From Thalassia testudinum (lineage: Eukaryota; Streptophyta; Magnoliopsida; Alismatales; Hydrocharitaceae), in the NCBI GenBank assembly GCA_037157565.1, contig JAZHRO010000013.1:74331501-74395500 (forward strand): a stretch of 64,000 bases of DNA, in the 5' to 3' direction. Shown here in pieces: positions 1 to 10,368 of the stretch. The notes beneath the pieces were generated by a model. The model saw nothing but the letters and a program-made list of their open reading frames with translations. It ran no database searches and was not told the DNA's origin. Position 1 is the first letter of the stretch. Every line of letters starts with the position of its first letter. The position numbers were made by a program, and so were the translations under genes.

Positions 1-470
1 AAAACAAACTCAGTACATTTATTCTGAGATAGAAAGGATAACCAATGATGTTTGCCAAGTTGGCAAACCTCACACTGAAAAGAATTCGAGAAAGACAAAT
101 ATGGAAACTAGCAACGAAGCATAAAAAGACTAGGATGGCCAAAACGAGCGTGCCACTTAATAGACATTAAATTAAGTGCAAATCTCAATGCATGCATCAC
201 ATTAGAAAGAGGCCAAGTAGGTGACAGGGAAATATTCCCAAGTCCTGTAACAAGTGATAAGCCTCCATTTGCTACCTTGACCTAGAAAGGGGTAATAAGA
301 TCATGAAGGGAAGAAAAAAGACCAGCATCACCAGTGATATGAGAAGAAACACCTGAATCAGCAATCCAGGTTGGAGTATAGGACTTGGTAGATAGTGCAA
401 AGGTACTTGAGGGCTGCAAAATAAATGTTGGAACGAAAGTGGAAGCTCGAGACACAATGAAACCTCTCAT
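1..470 (-). pseudogene. copia polyprotein relic: protease and GAG-pre-integrase
   Basis: Read on the minus strand, the peptide WIADSGVSSHITGD near 320-375 is the copia aspartic-protease active-site region. The catalytic D-S-G is retained (usual form W-x-x-D-S-G-A/C-S-x-H-x-T). Further down, around 40-170, the peptides WHARFGHPS and CEVCQLGKHH match the GAG-pre-integrase zinc-binding domain (H..H..C..C), which precedes integrase in copia polyproteins. An in-frame stop between these two peptides and a frame change show it is not functional. Integrase core and RT are expected left of base 1. Confidence 0.82.
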
Positions 471-1224
471 ACTCTACTTTAGAGATAGTAACCTGACTAT
501 CTTCCTCCTGAGCCTGGGTAATATCCTCTGTAGATACTTGATGATCACGTGGGTCCATCCCCTGAGGGTAGTCGTGCTTCACCTAGCATCTATCAGCCAC
601 ATGACCATTCTCGTGGTAGTACTCACAGAAGAGATTGCTCCGTCCACAACCACACCACCACAATGTCCAAAACCAAGATTCCTTCGTCCACAGCCAACAA
701 TCACCATGGCAGAGGAATCAAATGTGGGCACAAGTTCAAAAGTCTTTAGTTTGGAGAAGCAAGCATAAATCTGAGCAAGCGTAGGGACTAAGGATCTCAT
801 CCATGGTCATGAACTGGTCCTTGATCACCTTATACTTAGGTCTAAGGCCAGAGAGAAACTATATGGATCCAATCGCCTCTTGCTGCCTTGTTATGACAGC
901 TACATCAAAGGATCTAGACTGATGAATGTCCTACCCATCCCATAAATTCTTCATGGTACCATAATAATTAGTCATGGGCATATTACCCTTCCTGAGGGTG
1001 TACAGCTCCTCCACAACTCTGTAAAGACGGGTGATATTGCTCTTATGGAAATGTATCTCATGTAGAACTTCCCACATCTTCTTCGTTGAGGCATAAGCTG
1101 TCACCTGCTTAGCAATAGTTTGGGTCATGTTGTTCAGTAAACATGTCGCCACCCAATCATCATCTATGTTCCAATTGACAGACTTTATTGTAGGCACATT
1201 CTCCCTGAAAATGCACTTCTTCAA
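471..1224 (-). pseudogene. copia gag relic with decayed zinc knuckle
   Basis: The stretch 931-1224 encodes a UBN2/Retrotran_gag-like segment: W..D..V...LLNNM, then KKMWEVLHEIH and LYRVVEELYTLRKGNMPMTNYY. This is the usual copia gag pattern of short-range helix motifs around conserved Trp residues. Closer to the protease, around 590-660, the peptide CEYYHENGHVADRC corresponds to a CX2CX4HX4C zinc knuckle whose second Cys has become Tyr. Frames change between these parts. The gag N-terminus is unclear because the region upstream (1211-1540) is duplicated. Confidence 0.75.
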
Positions 1225-1540
1225 TGAGATCTAACGAATCGAGAAAAATAATGTAGACCAGAGAAGAAAGTTTGAAGTATCCAACTTGATAGAAGTCCCC
1301 TGCATGTATGGCGAAGCACTCGTAGTGGATAAGCTCCCCATCGAGTCACTTAGGGAATCTATGGTCTCCTATACCATAATGTACTTCTTTCAATGAGATC
1401 TAACGGATCGAGAAAAATAATGTAGACCACAGAAGAAAGTTTGAAGTATCCAACTTGATAGAAGTCCCCTGTATGTATGGAGCACTCGTAGTGGATAATC
1501 TCCCCATCGAGTCGCTTAGGGAATCTATGGTCTCCTATAC
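1211..1540 (-). repeat. direct tandem duplication, about 165 bp x 2
   Basis: Unit 1 (1211-1374) and unit 2 (1379-1540) match almost base for base, starting at ATGCACTTCTT / ATGTACTTCTTT and ending at GTCTCCTATAC. Differences are a few substitutions and a 3-base indel near 1311 versus 1480. It lies just upstream of the copia gag and duplicates the probable gag N-terminal or leader sequence. Only two units are visible. Confidence 0.9.
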
Positions 1541-1641
1541 TAGATCGGTTCGTAGAATACCTACTCCAATCAAATCCTTGTACCAAGTCATATGCTCTAC
1601 AGAAGGAACAAAAATCAGACCTAAAAGGGAAGATTTCATAC

Positions 1642-2678
1642 TATAGAGATTTTAGATGGAGAGAATAATTGTTGTTATTCAAAGGAAGCCCTAACCCTTT
1701 TTATATAGAGGGTCAAGGGTATACATGGAAACAACCCTAACCAGGGTTTAATGTGTCGCCAATATATCGATGATATATCGTCAAAATATCGCTATCGATG
1801 GTTTGGATGATATCGATATTACCCAAGGTATCTTTTTCCTGGATACCGACGATATATCACCGACATCTTGAGGATATCCCCAAGATATCGGTGATACATC
1901 GCCAATTTCAAGGTTGGGGTCTGTCGTAAGGGTGGGAAAGTTGGGCAGCAGCTAAGCGGCAACTTTTGAAATTGAAAGCGGTTGTTTGGGCGCCAGCAAA
2001 GGGTTCAAAACCATTGGGCGCCAGCAAGCAATTTTGAAATCGAAAAGGTGCCACTGGCGAGGGGCGCCGACAGAGGGTTTGGAAATTGAGAACGAACACA
2101 CACATTTAGTTTATCGATTTTCGTCTTCTAGGGACCTCTTTGTGTTGTATTAGTCACTAAAATATTAATATCCATAAAATTTGTGATATTTCTTATATTT
2201 TTTGCTTTTTTTACTTTTCTGAGCGATTTCCCCAAAATTCACCAATATCAACGATATATCCCCGACATTGATTTAAATGCCGACGGCATGTCATCGGCAA
2301 GGCCATTTCCTAGCAAGGGTCGTGCCGACATGAAGAAAACGTCGATTTACAAGGATTTCGTCGGCATGCCCTCGGTACGGTCGGCATGCTAGCGAAATTG
2401 GTGCCCATGTCGAGGTTGCTATTGGTTTTTTTAATTACTTTTGCTTTTTTTGTTGGTATGTATCGGCATGCCTTCGGCATGCCCACGAAATGCACACTTG
2501 GAATTTCATCAGCACGGCATCGAAATCGGCATTTCAAACCTTGATCCCCGATATATCCCTTTTTTAACTTATCGATTCGATATCGATATCGATATTTAAA
2601 ATCTTGACCCTAACAACCTTGTACTAAAAATAGAATAACTAAATGAGGAGATAAAACCTCCTAACTTATTTCCTAACA
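1642..2678 (-). repeat. 3' LTR of the compact element, split by a hAT insertion
   Basis: LTR sequence lies at 1642-1741 and 2615-2678, about 162 bp in total. It matches the right LTR at 3688-3854 base by base, including the TATATAGA-rich segment near 1700 and the end TTTCCTAACA. The interruption is the transposon at 1742-2606. Confidence 0.87.
1742..2606. mobile_element. non-autonomous hAT-like DNA transposon
   Basis: 865 bp flanked by a perfect 8-bp target duplication ACCCTAAC (1734-1741 and 2607-2614), the length typical of hAT insertions. Ends are imperfect inverted repeats: CAGGGTTTAAT at the left and, reading inward from the right, CAAGATTTTAAA. The interior is full of ATATCG/CGATAT steps and GGCATGCC palindromes and has no transposase. 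It sits inside the 3' LTR of the compact element, so it is the youngest of the three nested insertions here. Confidence 0.85.
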
Positions 2679-2690
2679 CTCCTCCGCAAG
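2679..2690 (-). other. polypurine tract of the compact element
   Basis: On the minus strand TTGCGGAGGAG directly abuts the LTR start TGTTAGG. A purine run at this place is the expected plus-strand primer for reverse transcription. Confidence 0.7.
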
Positions 2691-3675
2691 ACAAGATGCG
2701 AGAGATGGCGAAGTCTTGGATTCATAAGGTAGTGAAGACCCACCCTTGTCGATGTGGTATTCCGCTTCCTCGTATCTTCAATCCTGGGTGCCCCTACATG
2801 TACGCCCTCAAAGAGCCAGTTAATGCTCGATTTCTCTTGGGGTGCATGAGAGTGATGCCCAAACTTCGACATCTTGAGGCGGCTCCCGTCTTCAACTCGT
2901 GTGTCTTCTACTCAACATATAAGGAACCAACTGAGAGAACTCAAAACTTTGAGGGGTTATAGACAAATACCCCAACACTAAATGACTCAACTTTAAAGAA
3001 AACAAAAAATGTGGACTCCACTATAAAATACCCTTAAATATTTTTAAGAGAAATATCAAAACCTAAATGAGGACTTCTCCCTTCCGCCACTTCATTTTTT
3101 TAAAACACCATCAGGCTCCCTGAGGGTTCAAGAAAGCACCGGTGGCTCTGTTGCCTCTTAGGCCTCAACCTAATGAAGAAGCTTCCTTGATCTAACTCCT
3201 GCCGTAGATGCCTTCCACTCGCACGTCTGCCTCCGACAATGGTGCAGGGGCCACACCACTCCTCTTGCTGCCTGCTCCTGAGGCCACCGTGGAGCGCCGT
3301 CCGCGCAGATCACCACGGGGACACAGTCGCTGCCCTTCACCGTCGTTGTCGTCCGTGCAGGGTGGCGCCCCTCGAACATGCTTGATGGGGGGCTCCTTGG
3401 ATCACGCCCTCTAGTGGGGCGCACCGGACCTCGGCCTCGAGGCTGCCGTGCCTTCGCTCAAACGTGGGTCGCCCCTCGTCGAAAGAGGTGTGGGTATGAG
3501 AGAGGGGGCAAACATCGGTTCCCTACTTCCTTCTCCTGATATGCTGCACCCAGGAACATGGCTTGGAGAGGAGACTCCCAGGATGCTCGCCAGAGATCGG
3601 CGACGTCACCGAAGGTCCCCTCCCATCTCTAAGGTTTTTCTTTTCCTCTTTTCTCTTTCCCACAGGATCAAACCC

Positions 3676-3687
3676 GCTCTGATACCA
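3676..3687 (-). other. primer-binding site, initiator tRNA-Met type
   Basis: Minus strand TGGTATCAGAGC, the standard plant copia PBS, directly follows the LTR end TCTCTAGA. It fixes the orientation of the compact element: the 5' LTR is on the right. Confidence 0.92.
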
Positions 3688-3854
3688 TCTAGAGATTTTA
3701 GGTGGAGAGAATAATTGTTGTTATTCAAAGGAGAAGCCCTAACCCTCTTTATATAGAGAGGGTCAAGGGTATACATGGAAACAACCCTAACAACCTTTTA
3801 CTAAAAAAGAATAACTAAATAAGGAGATAAAACCTCCTAACTTATTTCCTAACA
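3688..3854 (-). repeat. 5' LTR of the compact element
   Basis: 167 bp, starts TGTTAGG (minus strand), with a TATATAAAG promoter-like box around 3751-3760, and ends at the PBS. It is nearly identical to the left copy apart from the hAT insertion there. Confidence 0.88.
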
Positions 3855-4450
3855 CATACCATTAGAAGATTTCAGTCCATAAGATGGGCGTAGCAGCCAC
3901 CTACTGGAGCAAGAGGAGGCCCCAGCGAGGCTACCGCTTCCTCCTAGGCTCTTGTTGACATGAGAGTAGGAGGAAGGAGAGCACTACAGTGCCCCTGCTA
4001 AGAAGATGGTCCTCCCTACATGCAAGGGCAGTCCCTATGATGGCACTGGGGAGGCCTAAGAAAGGAGGGCACCAGCAGCGGTGTTGGACCGGCAGAGGCA
4101 AGGAGAAGGCCCAGTAGTGGTGCTAAGAGCCTTGGAGACCTCGCAACGGCGACGCTAGACCAGCAAGTGAGAGGAGGCCTAGCAGCAGTGGTGCTGGGCT
4201 GGCAACGTCAGCAATGGGGCTGGTGGCACCCAAGGAGAGAGAAGAGGGGTTCGGGTGGAAGGGTTTTGGACCCTAAGGTTTGGTGGGGTACCTAGGCATC
4301 GATCTAGGACTGCCATCGTGATATCACGTTGGGACAAATGAGTGAATTTTTTATTTCACGAGTCCCTACATGCCTTTATATAGAGAGGCACAAGCATGGA
4401 TTAGATAGTATCCAACTCTATAAGAGAAAGGGAGCTGATACAGTGAATTT

Positions 4451-6072
4451 CAACTGGGAAAGATAACATTGGAAAAGGATTCCAAGATCAATTTCAAGCA
4501 ACATTTATCCAGATGAAATGACCAAGTTTTTATCAAAATATTCAATGTGCTCTGATAGAGTATCTGACAAGGAGGTTGGTATATATCCACACCGAGAGGA
4601 AGGGAGATGAAAGATAGAGAGTGCAAGCAACACAGTAGCTTTTACCAAATTTACCCCTCAACATTGCATCTGTTTCCTGATCACTAAACCCCACCTTCTA
4701 TTCTCAGGCCTCCCTTGTTGCCTGACACATCAGCAACAGTGTCTGCAGCCTTGAAAATCTTTCACAAGCTAACCATGGCCCCAAAAGTGCGAAGAGATTG
4801 TACCAGGGAAGCACACACGCCATAAGAAAAGGGCCACTAGCTATTTATTCTTATCTATGACCTAGAATAGTTGTAAGGGTGTAATTTAGCTCTAAGAAGG
4901 GTGTAAAGGATGGCAATTATAATCCTTGACCCTCTGGAGGCAGCTGGTGTGCAGCAGATGAGTGCTTCCATTGGAAGAAGTTGATTTAGAGTGAAGGTTG
5001 GACAAGGAAGAACATTCTCGAGTTTCTAACTTGACTAAGGAAAGGCTTCCAAGGATACAAACTTGCATTGTTGGATGGAGTTTCTTTGCACATTCAGACT
5101 GTGAGTCAAAGTAATCAAAGGGATGCAACAGTAATTCAAGGGATGCCTCTAAAAAACACTTTTTTTGAAACAAGCCTACATCACTGATCTCACTTGTCGA
5201 GACAGAAGCTAAAGATGCTTGAGGCAACCCCTCTTTGAGAACTTATGGTTACATTTGGATGACGGTTGGTATTTAGCCCTGGCTAAGTTTTAGGAAGTGT
5301 TTAGTTACAAAGGTGGTGGATTTGGTGGTTGGATAGATTATTGCAGACCTTATGTGATAGACAAGTTCATGCGACTTAAGAAGAGAGGAAACCATAGTTA
5401 TTTTGCTTCGTATTTGCTATTTGGTTGCTTGTTGTTATTGTTTAGCCGTTGAGTGAATATATTATAAGTATGCATGTGAAGTGGCACCCCTTCTAATCCA
5501 TGCCACACTTTCCATCCCAACCTGGCAACTCATCCTAAGCCCATGCACTAACATCCAAATAGGAACTATCGGATTATTATCCCTTCCATTCAAAACCTAG
5601 AATAAAGAGGACAGATGCATATCTTCATGATTATGGGCTGCTCTTGAGCACAAGGACTCTAATAATAAGCACAATTTTGAAGTGGCATAAGACTAGCGAG
5701 AGTACACCACCCAAAAGAATGCTTATGCCTCCTTGCAATGCCAATGACATTGTGCCCCTCTTCACAAAAGCACCATGATAAGAGTATCAACTTAAATTCT
5801 CTCTACAGTCATCATGGATATCCAAGTACACCCTAAAGTTTAACTGTAACTGCAACGTATGATTTCCTTTTTTATTTTTTTTTGAAGGGGCAAAGTATGA
5901 AATATAAGATATCACAAAGCATCTCGATCAAATTCAGGCTTTAGCATTTCAAGAACTCTGGCAAATAAATGCAATATTTGAAATCCACAAATTGCACATC
6001 TAGATGATACCAAGGCAAGGAATGTTGTACCAGAAAGGCTAATAAAGTATTAAAAGAGGTAAGAATGACTAC
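4451..6072. other. probable GAUT intron 3 sequence, no gene recognised
   Basis: Follows the splice donor of GAUT exon 3 in the direction of transcription. The long catalytic-domain exon expected next in GAUT genes is not found here in any frame. The minus-strand frame 4892-5227 (111 codons) has no familiar motif. A candidate MITE lies at 5245-5568. The rest looks like unconstrained intronic or intergenic DNA. Confidence 0.5.
5245..5568. mobile_element. candidate MITE
   Basis: Left end GTTACATTTGGATG (5248-5261) pairs with right end CATCCAAATAGGAAC (5552-5566), an imperfect terminal inverted repeat around a 0.3-kb interior without coding capacity. No clear target duplication is seen, so the assignment is tentative. 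Confidence 0.35.
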
Positions 6073-6123
6073 TTAAAAGAAAAGAAAAGAGGATGTAAGA
6101 ATAACTGGGCAATCATAGCATAC

Positions 6124-6279
6124 CATGGCCTTCAACCGCACGGCAAATGTCTTTGCATCAAAGTGATTATCCTTCATCTCTGAAAGGAAGTCACCAAATG
6201 TTTCTGGAAGTTGCAAACCTTCAGGAATTTCAACAGAATCTACTTGACTAAGTATCTTATATAAATCTCTGACCAATCT
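6124..6279 (-). CDS. GAUT14: GAUT13/14-like galacturonosyltransferase, exon 3 (partial gene)
   Basis: 156 bp, 52 codons, from RLVRDLYKIL to TFAVRLKAM. It matches the stem region of plant GAUT13/GAUT14, which have RLVRDFYKIL and DAKTFALxxRAM in the same order. The acceptor is CTGCTGCAG before AGA and the donor is ATG followed by GTATGC; both are phase 0. It directly continues exon 2. GAUT proteins are Golgi type II membrane glycosyltransferases that transfer galacturonic acid during homogalacturonan synthesis. The GT8 catalytic domain, including its metal-binding DxD region, would be encoded by the next exons, which are absent from this window. Coding appears intact here. Confidence 0.9.
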
Positions 6280-6425
6280 CTGCAGCAGTACCAAATGAAA
6301 ACCAGTTGTTTTTGCATTAAAACGATTGAGCCTCACATCCCCATTCCCACACTTTTACTAGATTTTGATACAATCAGATAAGGGGAACTTCCCTTAAAAC
6401 AAGAACAAGGTAACAAGGTACTTAC

Positions 6426-6481
6426 CCCTGAGTGATCAGTCCCACCAAGGAATCGGGGTCCAAACCGCCTACCCAGACAGT
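6426..6481 (-). CDS. GAUT14: GAUT13/14-like galacturonosyltransferase, exon 2
   Basis: A 56-bp exon. It completes a codon split with exon 1 (A plus AC, Asn) and then encodes CLGRRFGPRFLGGTDHSG, which matches the conserved C-L/F-G-R-R-x-G-P-R-x-L-G segment of GAUT13/14. The acceptor is a long T tract ending in GCCAG and the donor is GGG followed by GTAAGT. The phase (1 in, 0 out) fits both neighbours exactly, which is strong evidence that this is a real exon. Intron 2, between it and exon 3, is only 146 bp. Confidence 0.9.
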
Positions 6482-7999
6482 CTGGCAAAAAAAAATCCAT
6501 AAAAAGTTCTAAGAAAGCATTTTCTTGGGGGAAAAAAGACTTAAAAAAGGCCCTACCGGGATTATAATAGAACTGTAAAATCAATCAAATAGAACATATA
6601 AAACTGAATGCCAGCATGAACAACAAAAAGACTCTAACAACATAAATAAAATAACAAAACAACAGGTATAAAAGGCCAAAATCAATCATTTTTCCACATT
6701 AAACAGTATGACCTCCATGGTCTCTTCGTCACCACAAAAGGCAAATCAGGAAAGTGAGACATAATATAAGGGAACAACACAATAAAATAATAAAAACAAA
6801 AGGAAGCTAGAGACTGCATTGCCAATCGACAATCATTAAAGCCATCTATAATCTCAGACTGATAGAATAACATTTGTCAATGGATACTCTCTTTGAATGG
6901 CTTATATTTCTATTCCTCACTGTATTGTGAAATTGAGAAAAGCCATATTTGAACCTTACATTTTGGGTGAACACCAACTGCTCGGGGCTAATATTGTTTA
7001 TGGGAGTTCAAAAGAAAAAGGATTTCTTCTATCTCATACCCAAATTCCTGTTTTATTCCCCTAAATGGGCTACATATAGGGCGTCCATACTGAGAGTTTG
7101 AACCTTGAAGCTCCTGTCTAATAGCATTAAGGTTTTACTGAGGCAACTTTTTGGATCCATCCAAATGTTCCCTAGTAGCCTTCAGAGCTAAACTGTGAGA
7201 ATAGCAAAATTTGGATGTTATATACTGTACGAACAAGAAAATTTTGACACTTCAATGTGCTATAAGAACGCATCACTAGTAGTAAGGAAGAAGCAACTTC
7301 TAAGCATAATCAACATCCAAGGTGCAAGACTCTCCATATAATCACCTCAGGTGTTCAAAACAAAAGCCCATACACAGCATGGAGATCAAAAGTTTTATAC
7401 ATATATCCTAACCAGAAATAGAAGGTAGAGCAACTTTAGTAAAAAAGATACTATCAAGGACAATTATCAGCTGGAAAAGTATCCAAGACAACTACTAGAA
7501 TAATGAAGCTTGATTATTTTAAAACTATATTTGATTTTTTTTATATGAATCATGATCCACCATGACAGCACTTTACTGAAAACTGAAAAGACTAAAAACA
7601 AAATCACCTCAATATGTTCAATGGAAAAGGCCTAACAAGTAATTTAAGTAACATAACTAACCCAACTCCAGCTAGAAAACCCTTTCCTATAAATGCATTC
7701 AACACAGCATTCGTTCGTAGCAACAAATGATCAATCATCAGAACCAATCATCTAGTCAAGAAGCCTAGAAATGCCCCAATCAGTTTCCATGTCATGCATC
7801 CTACACTTGCAAATGAATTGGAAGCATAAGGGGATGCACTCTTCCAGAAACAACACAATCAGAACAGCTAGGGAAACTATTCTCTATCACAAGAAAATCT
7901 CAACATCCATAACATAAGAAGACACAGGGAAAGCATTTCCTCAGGCTTCCTATAACCTTAACTTGCAGTTAAATTTCCTCAACTTCAAAAATCCTGGAG

Positions 8000-8343
8000 A
8001 ACCCTGCCAGGTTCCAAAATATATGCATTCTCCTCAATGGCTCAATCACAAAATCCCCAAAAACTGCAAAAAATGTAATCAACCAGAATCCACCACTAAC
8101 CATGATTTCTTTGAATGCTCTAAAGCACAAATACTCTGAAGCCTCTTCAAATTTTAATGCATAGAAAATTCACATGTCCAAATCTCCAAAAACTGCAGAA
8201 ACATATGGTCAAACATGATCCAGTTCTTCTCATCCCACACCCTTCTAATTCGTCGGCTTCCATCATTAAAAAGTCAACAATTTCTCTAAAGGATGGAGAC
8301 CCCTAACGACCTCACAAAATTCCAATGCACTAACATTCACTTC
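8000..8343. repeat. diverged tandem repeat in the intron
   Basis: A segment of roughly 130-170 bp recurs with heavy divergence. The phrase AATCCCCAAAAACTGCAAAA near 8055 returns as AAATCTCCAAAAACTGCAGA near 8182, and as TCCTCCAAAACCACGAAAAC at 9664 across the LTR element. Each is preceded by an AATGCA phrase (about 8020, 8158, 8322). It is intronic and non-coding. Confidence 0.5.
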
Positions 8344-9250
8344 TGCTGGAGTTTTTGGAAATAAGTTCAATTGAATGAAAAGTGAGAGACTAACCTCTCT
8401 TTGAGAGAGGGGATTACAATGAAAATCTTAATCCTAAGTCTAGCTTGGAAACAAATCAAATCCTAATTAAATCAAATGCCTACAAAATGAAAGACAAAAA
8501 TCAAACTTTTGCCTAATTGACCTAATCCTAAAATATCTCTAATATTCCCCCCCAAGTTAGAGCATATAACATCTAACTTGCAGAAGTAGAACAAAACTAG
8601 GAATCCCCCTTCAAACTGAATTCTTGGGCTGAAGCAAGCAAGTAGGCAAGCAATCAAGCCATCAAGCAAGTAGTTGTCTCTTATCAGTGAAAAACCTAAC
8701 TCACTAGGAGTTAGAAAAAAACTGGTGAAGAGATCTTCGAGCAAGATTACTCAGCAAGTAGAGGCAACAATAGTCGCCTCACACCAATTGAGAACCCTTC
8801 TCACTAAGAGGAGGGAAAAAAACTGAGAGGCATTCAGGTAGGAGATCACAAGCAAACAAACAAAATAGCAGAGACAATCCCAAGCAGGCATAGAGGAGGG
8901 AATGAGCATGACGCTTAGTTTCCCCACCAATCATCGAAGTTATCGGTCATCAAGACACAGAGTCTCACCTAGGCAGAAGAGAGCAATAACCGGCAAGATA
9001 GGAGCAGTCACGTGAACTGGCAAGAGTAGCAGTGGGTTGAGCGGTGCAAGGAGTCGGAGCAAGTGAAGGTGATAAGAGGCCTTGCCTTTAGTGGTGGTGG
9101 TTGAAGCTAGTGTTGCGGCAACCAAACAAGATCGAAACCAATCAGTTTTGTTTGCTACAATCAAACTCGACGATTCCAATGAAGGAGGGTTTCCAACGAT
9201 AGTGAAATTGACAATAGAAAGAAGAGGTAAAGGTGATGGGGGAGTCAAAG

Positions 9251-9251
<1 letters not shown>

Positions 9252-9298
<47 letters not shown>
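9252..9298. repeat. (GA)n microsatellite
   Basis: About 23 uninterrupted AG repeats inside the compact LTR element. It produces spurious Glu/Arg and Ser/Leu reading frames on both strands. Confidence 0.98.
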
Positions 9299-9299
<1 letters not shown>

Positions 9300-9438
9300 C
9301 AACGAAAGAAGGAGAGCAACCACGACAGAGAGGAGTAGGTAGGGGTGGTGCAAGCTGCAAGTAGGCGACATGCGGCTTTAGGCAGAGAGGTACCAACATC
9401 GCCTCTAGGTGGGGAGGAGAGGAGAGTGGATCCCACCT

Positions 9439-9450
9439 GCTATCATACCA
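9439..9450 (-). other. primer-binding site, mutated tRNA-iMet type
   Basis: Minus strand TGGTATGATAGC directly after the LTR end CTCTAACA. It differs from TGGTATCAGAGC at three positions. Confidence 0.75.
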
Positions 9451-9705
9451 TGTTAGAGTTTTTTAAAATGGGTTTAATTAAACGAAAAGATAGAGACTAA
9501 CCCATCTTCATATAGAGGGGATTACAAAGGAAAACCTAATCATACTTTGGAAACAAATTCATAACAAATCAAATCTTAATTAAATCAAATCTCTACAAAA
9601 TAGAAGATAAATCATACTAACTTTTACGTAATTGACCTAATCCTAAAATATCTCTAACATCTGATCCTCCAAAACCACGAAAACATGATTGAATAGAATG
9701 CAACC

Positions 9706-10237
9706 TGTTGGGAATAAGAGAGGTCACGTGGCACTGCCACATGGCAGCAAGCCAGGCCACGTGCTAGTGTCACATGGCAGCAGATCAGGAGACCACTAGG
9801 GCCATAGGTTTTGAGTCCTACGGTTTGGTCTTTTGCTTAGTTTACAAGTTTGTTTATTTGTTAAGTTGTTTAAAGGATTTTATTTTGTTTAAGATTTATT
9901 CCTTATTTAGCATATAAGATTAGTTTTTTTGTTTTAGAGGATATGTTCTCTATTCTCTAAAAAGAGCCTTCCTATTGTATTTGTTTTTTGAATTAGCAAT
10001 AATATTTCCTATTCTCCACAAACTCCTCTTCCCCCCCCCCCCCCTCTCTCTCTCTCTCTCAAAGGCAGCTAACCACCCTTCCTTGCAGCTAGTCACCACC
10101 ATCACCACCGACCACCACCACCAGCCGGTGGCTGCTGTTGCTCTTCCTCTCCCTGTTCCAATGTGTAACAGTCCCACATGGGTTGTTTTTCCCATGCCTA
10201 GGAGCCTTCACGCTCCAAACGTACGCAATTCCTGACA
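9706..10237 (+). repeat. 5' LTR of the gag-only copia element
   Basis: Begins TGTTGGGAATAAG and ends CCTGACA. It contains several ACGTG cores (CACGTGGCA, CCACGTGCT) near 9725-9765, and a C12 run followed by a CT microsatellite at about 10030-10060. Confidence 0.92.
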
Positions 10238-10368
10238 TTGTATTAGAGCCTACGATCTAGGCCCCTTGACGTGCGTGTGTTCGTGACCACACACGTGTAG
10301 TTTCCGTCTCCAACAAAATCTTACTCGACAAATCTGACACCTTACGTGGAAAAGGAAGATCACAGAAG

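Larger units (their letters stand above)
1642..3854 (-). mobile_element. compact non-autonomous LTR retrotransposon with 5-bp target duplication
   Basis: Two direct LTR copies of about 165 bp bound a 1-kb interior that encodes nothing recognisable. On the minus strand the LTR starts TGTTAGGAAATAAG and ends TCTCTAGA/TCTCTATA. The perfect 5-bp duplication CATAC flanks it at 1637-1641 and 3855-3859. A tRNA-iMet-type PBS is next to the right LTR and a purine tract is next to the left LTR, so it is structurally complete but has no gag or pol. Without the hAT insertion in its left LTR it would be about 1.34 kb, larger than classic TRIMs. Confidence 0.88.
1..4450 (-). mobile_element. Ty1/copia retrotransposon, degenerate 5' part
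   Basis: Minus-strand element running off the left edge of the window. From right to left it shows a TATA-bearing LTR-like stretch (TATAAAGG, 4374-4381), a GC-rich leader, gag, protease and the GAG-pre-integrase domain. Integrase and RT would lie left of base 1. It is interrupted by a complete small LTR element at 1642-3854. Two primer-binding-site candidates exist: a weak match at 4318-4329, and the site split by the small element (TGGTATGAAATC across 3860/1641, 9 of 12 matches to the tRNA-iMet type). The right boundary is therefore approximate. It lies in what would be intron 3 of the GAUT gene. The frames contain stops, so it is dead. Confidence 0.7.
8344..9659 (-). mobile_element. compact non-autonomous LTR retrotransposon in GAUT intron 1
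   Basis: LTRs of about 200 bp at 8344-8544 and 9451-9659, aligned along their length. On the minus strand they run TGTTAGAGATATTTTAGG to CTCTAACA, so the LTR ends are themselves inverted repeats. The PBS TGGTATGATAGC (9439-9450) adjoins the right LTR and the purine tract AACTTGGGGGGGAA (8545-8558) adjoins the left LTR. The interior of about 0.9 kb has no gag or pol and includes a long GA microsatellite. No matching 5-bp target duplication is visible (ACTTC versus TCTGA), so it is old or rearranged. Confidence 0.82.

Noticed and set aside
1689..1741. Telomere-like AACCCTAA motifs
   Set aside because: Only isolated CCCTAA copies in the compact LTR; no tandem telomeric repeat.
4892..5227. 111-codon minus-strand frame as the next GAUT exon
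   Set aside because: Its peptide has no similarity to the GAUT region expected after exon 3 and has no fitting splice sites.
9145..9185. Plus-strand peptide VLFATIKLDDSN resembling a copia gag start
   Set aside because: It runs against the orientation given by the LTRs and PBS of its element, and nothing gag-like follows.
8940..9371. 143-codon minus-strand frame with a Ser-Leu repeat
   Set aside because: Produced by the (GA)n microsatellite inside a non-coding LTR element.
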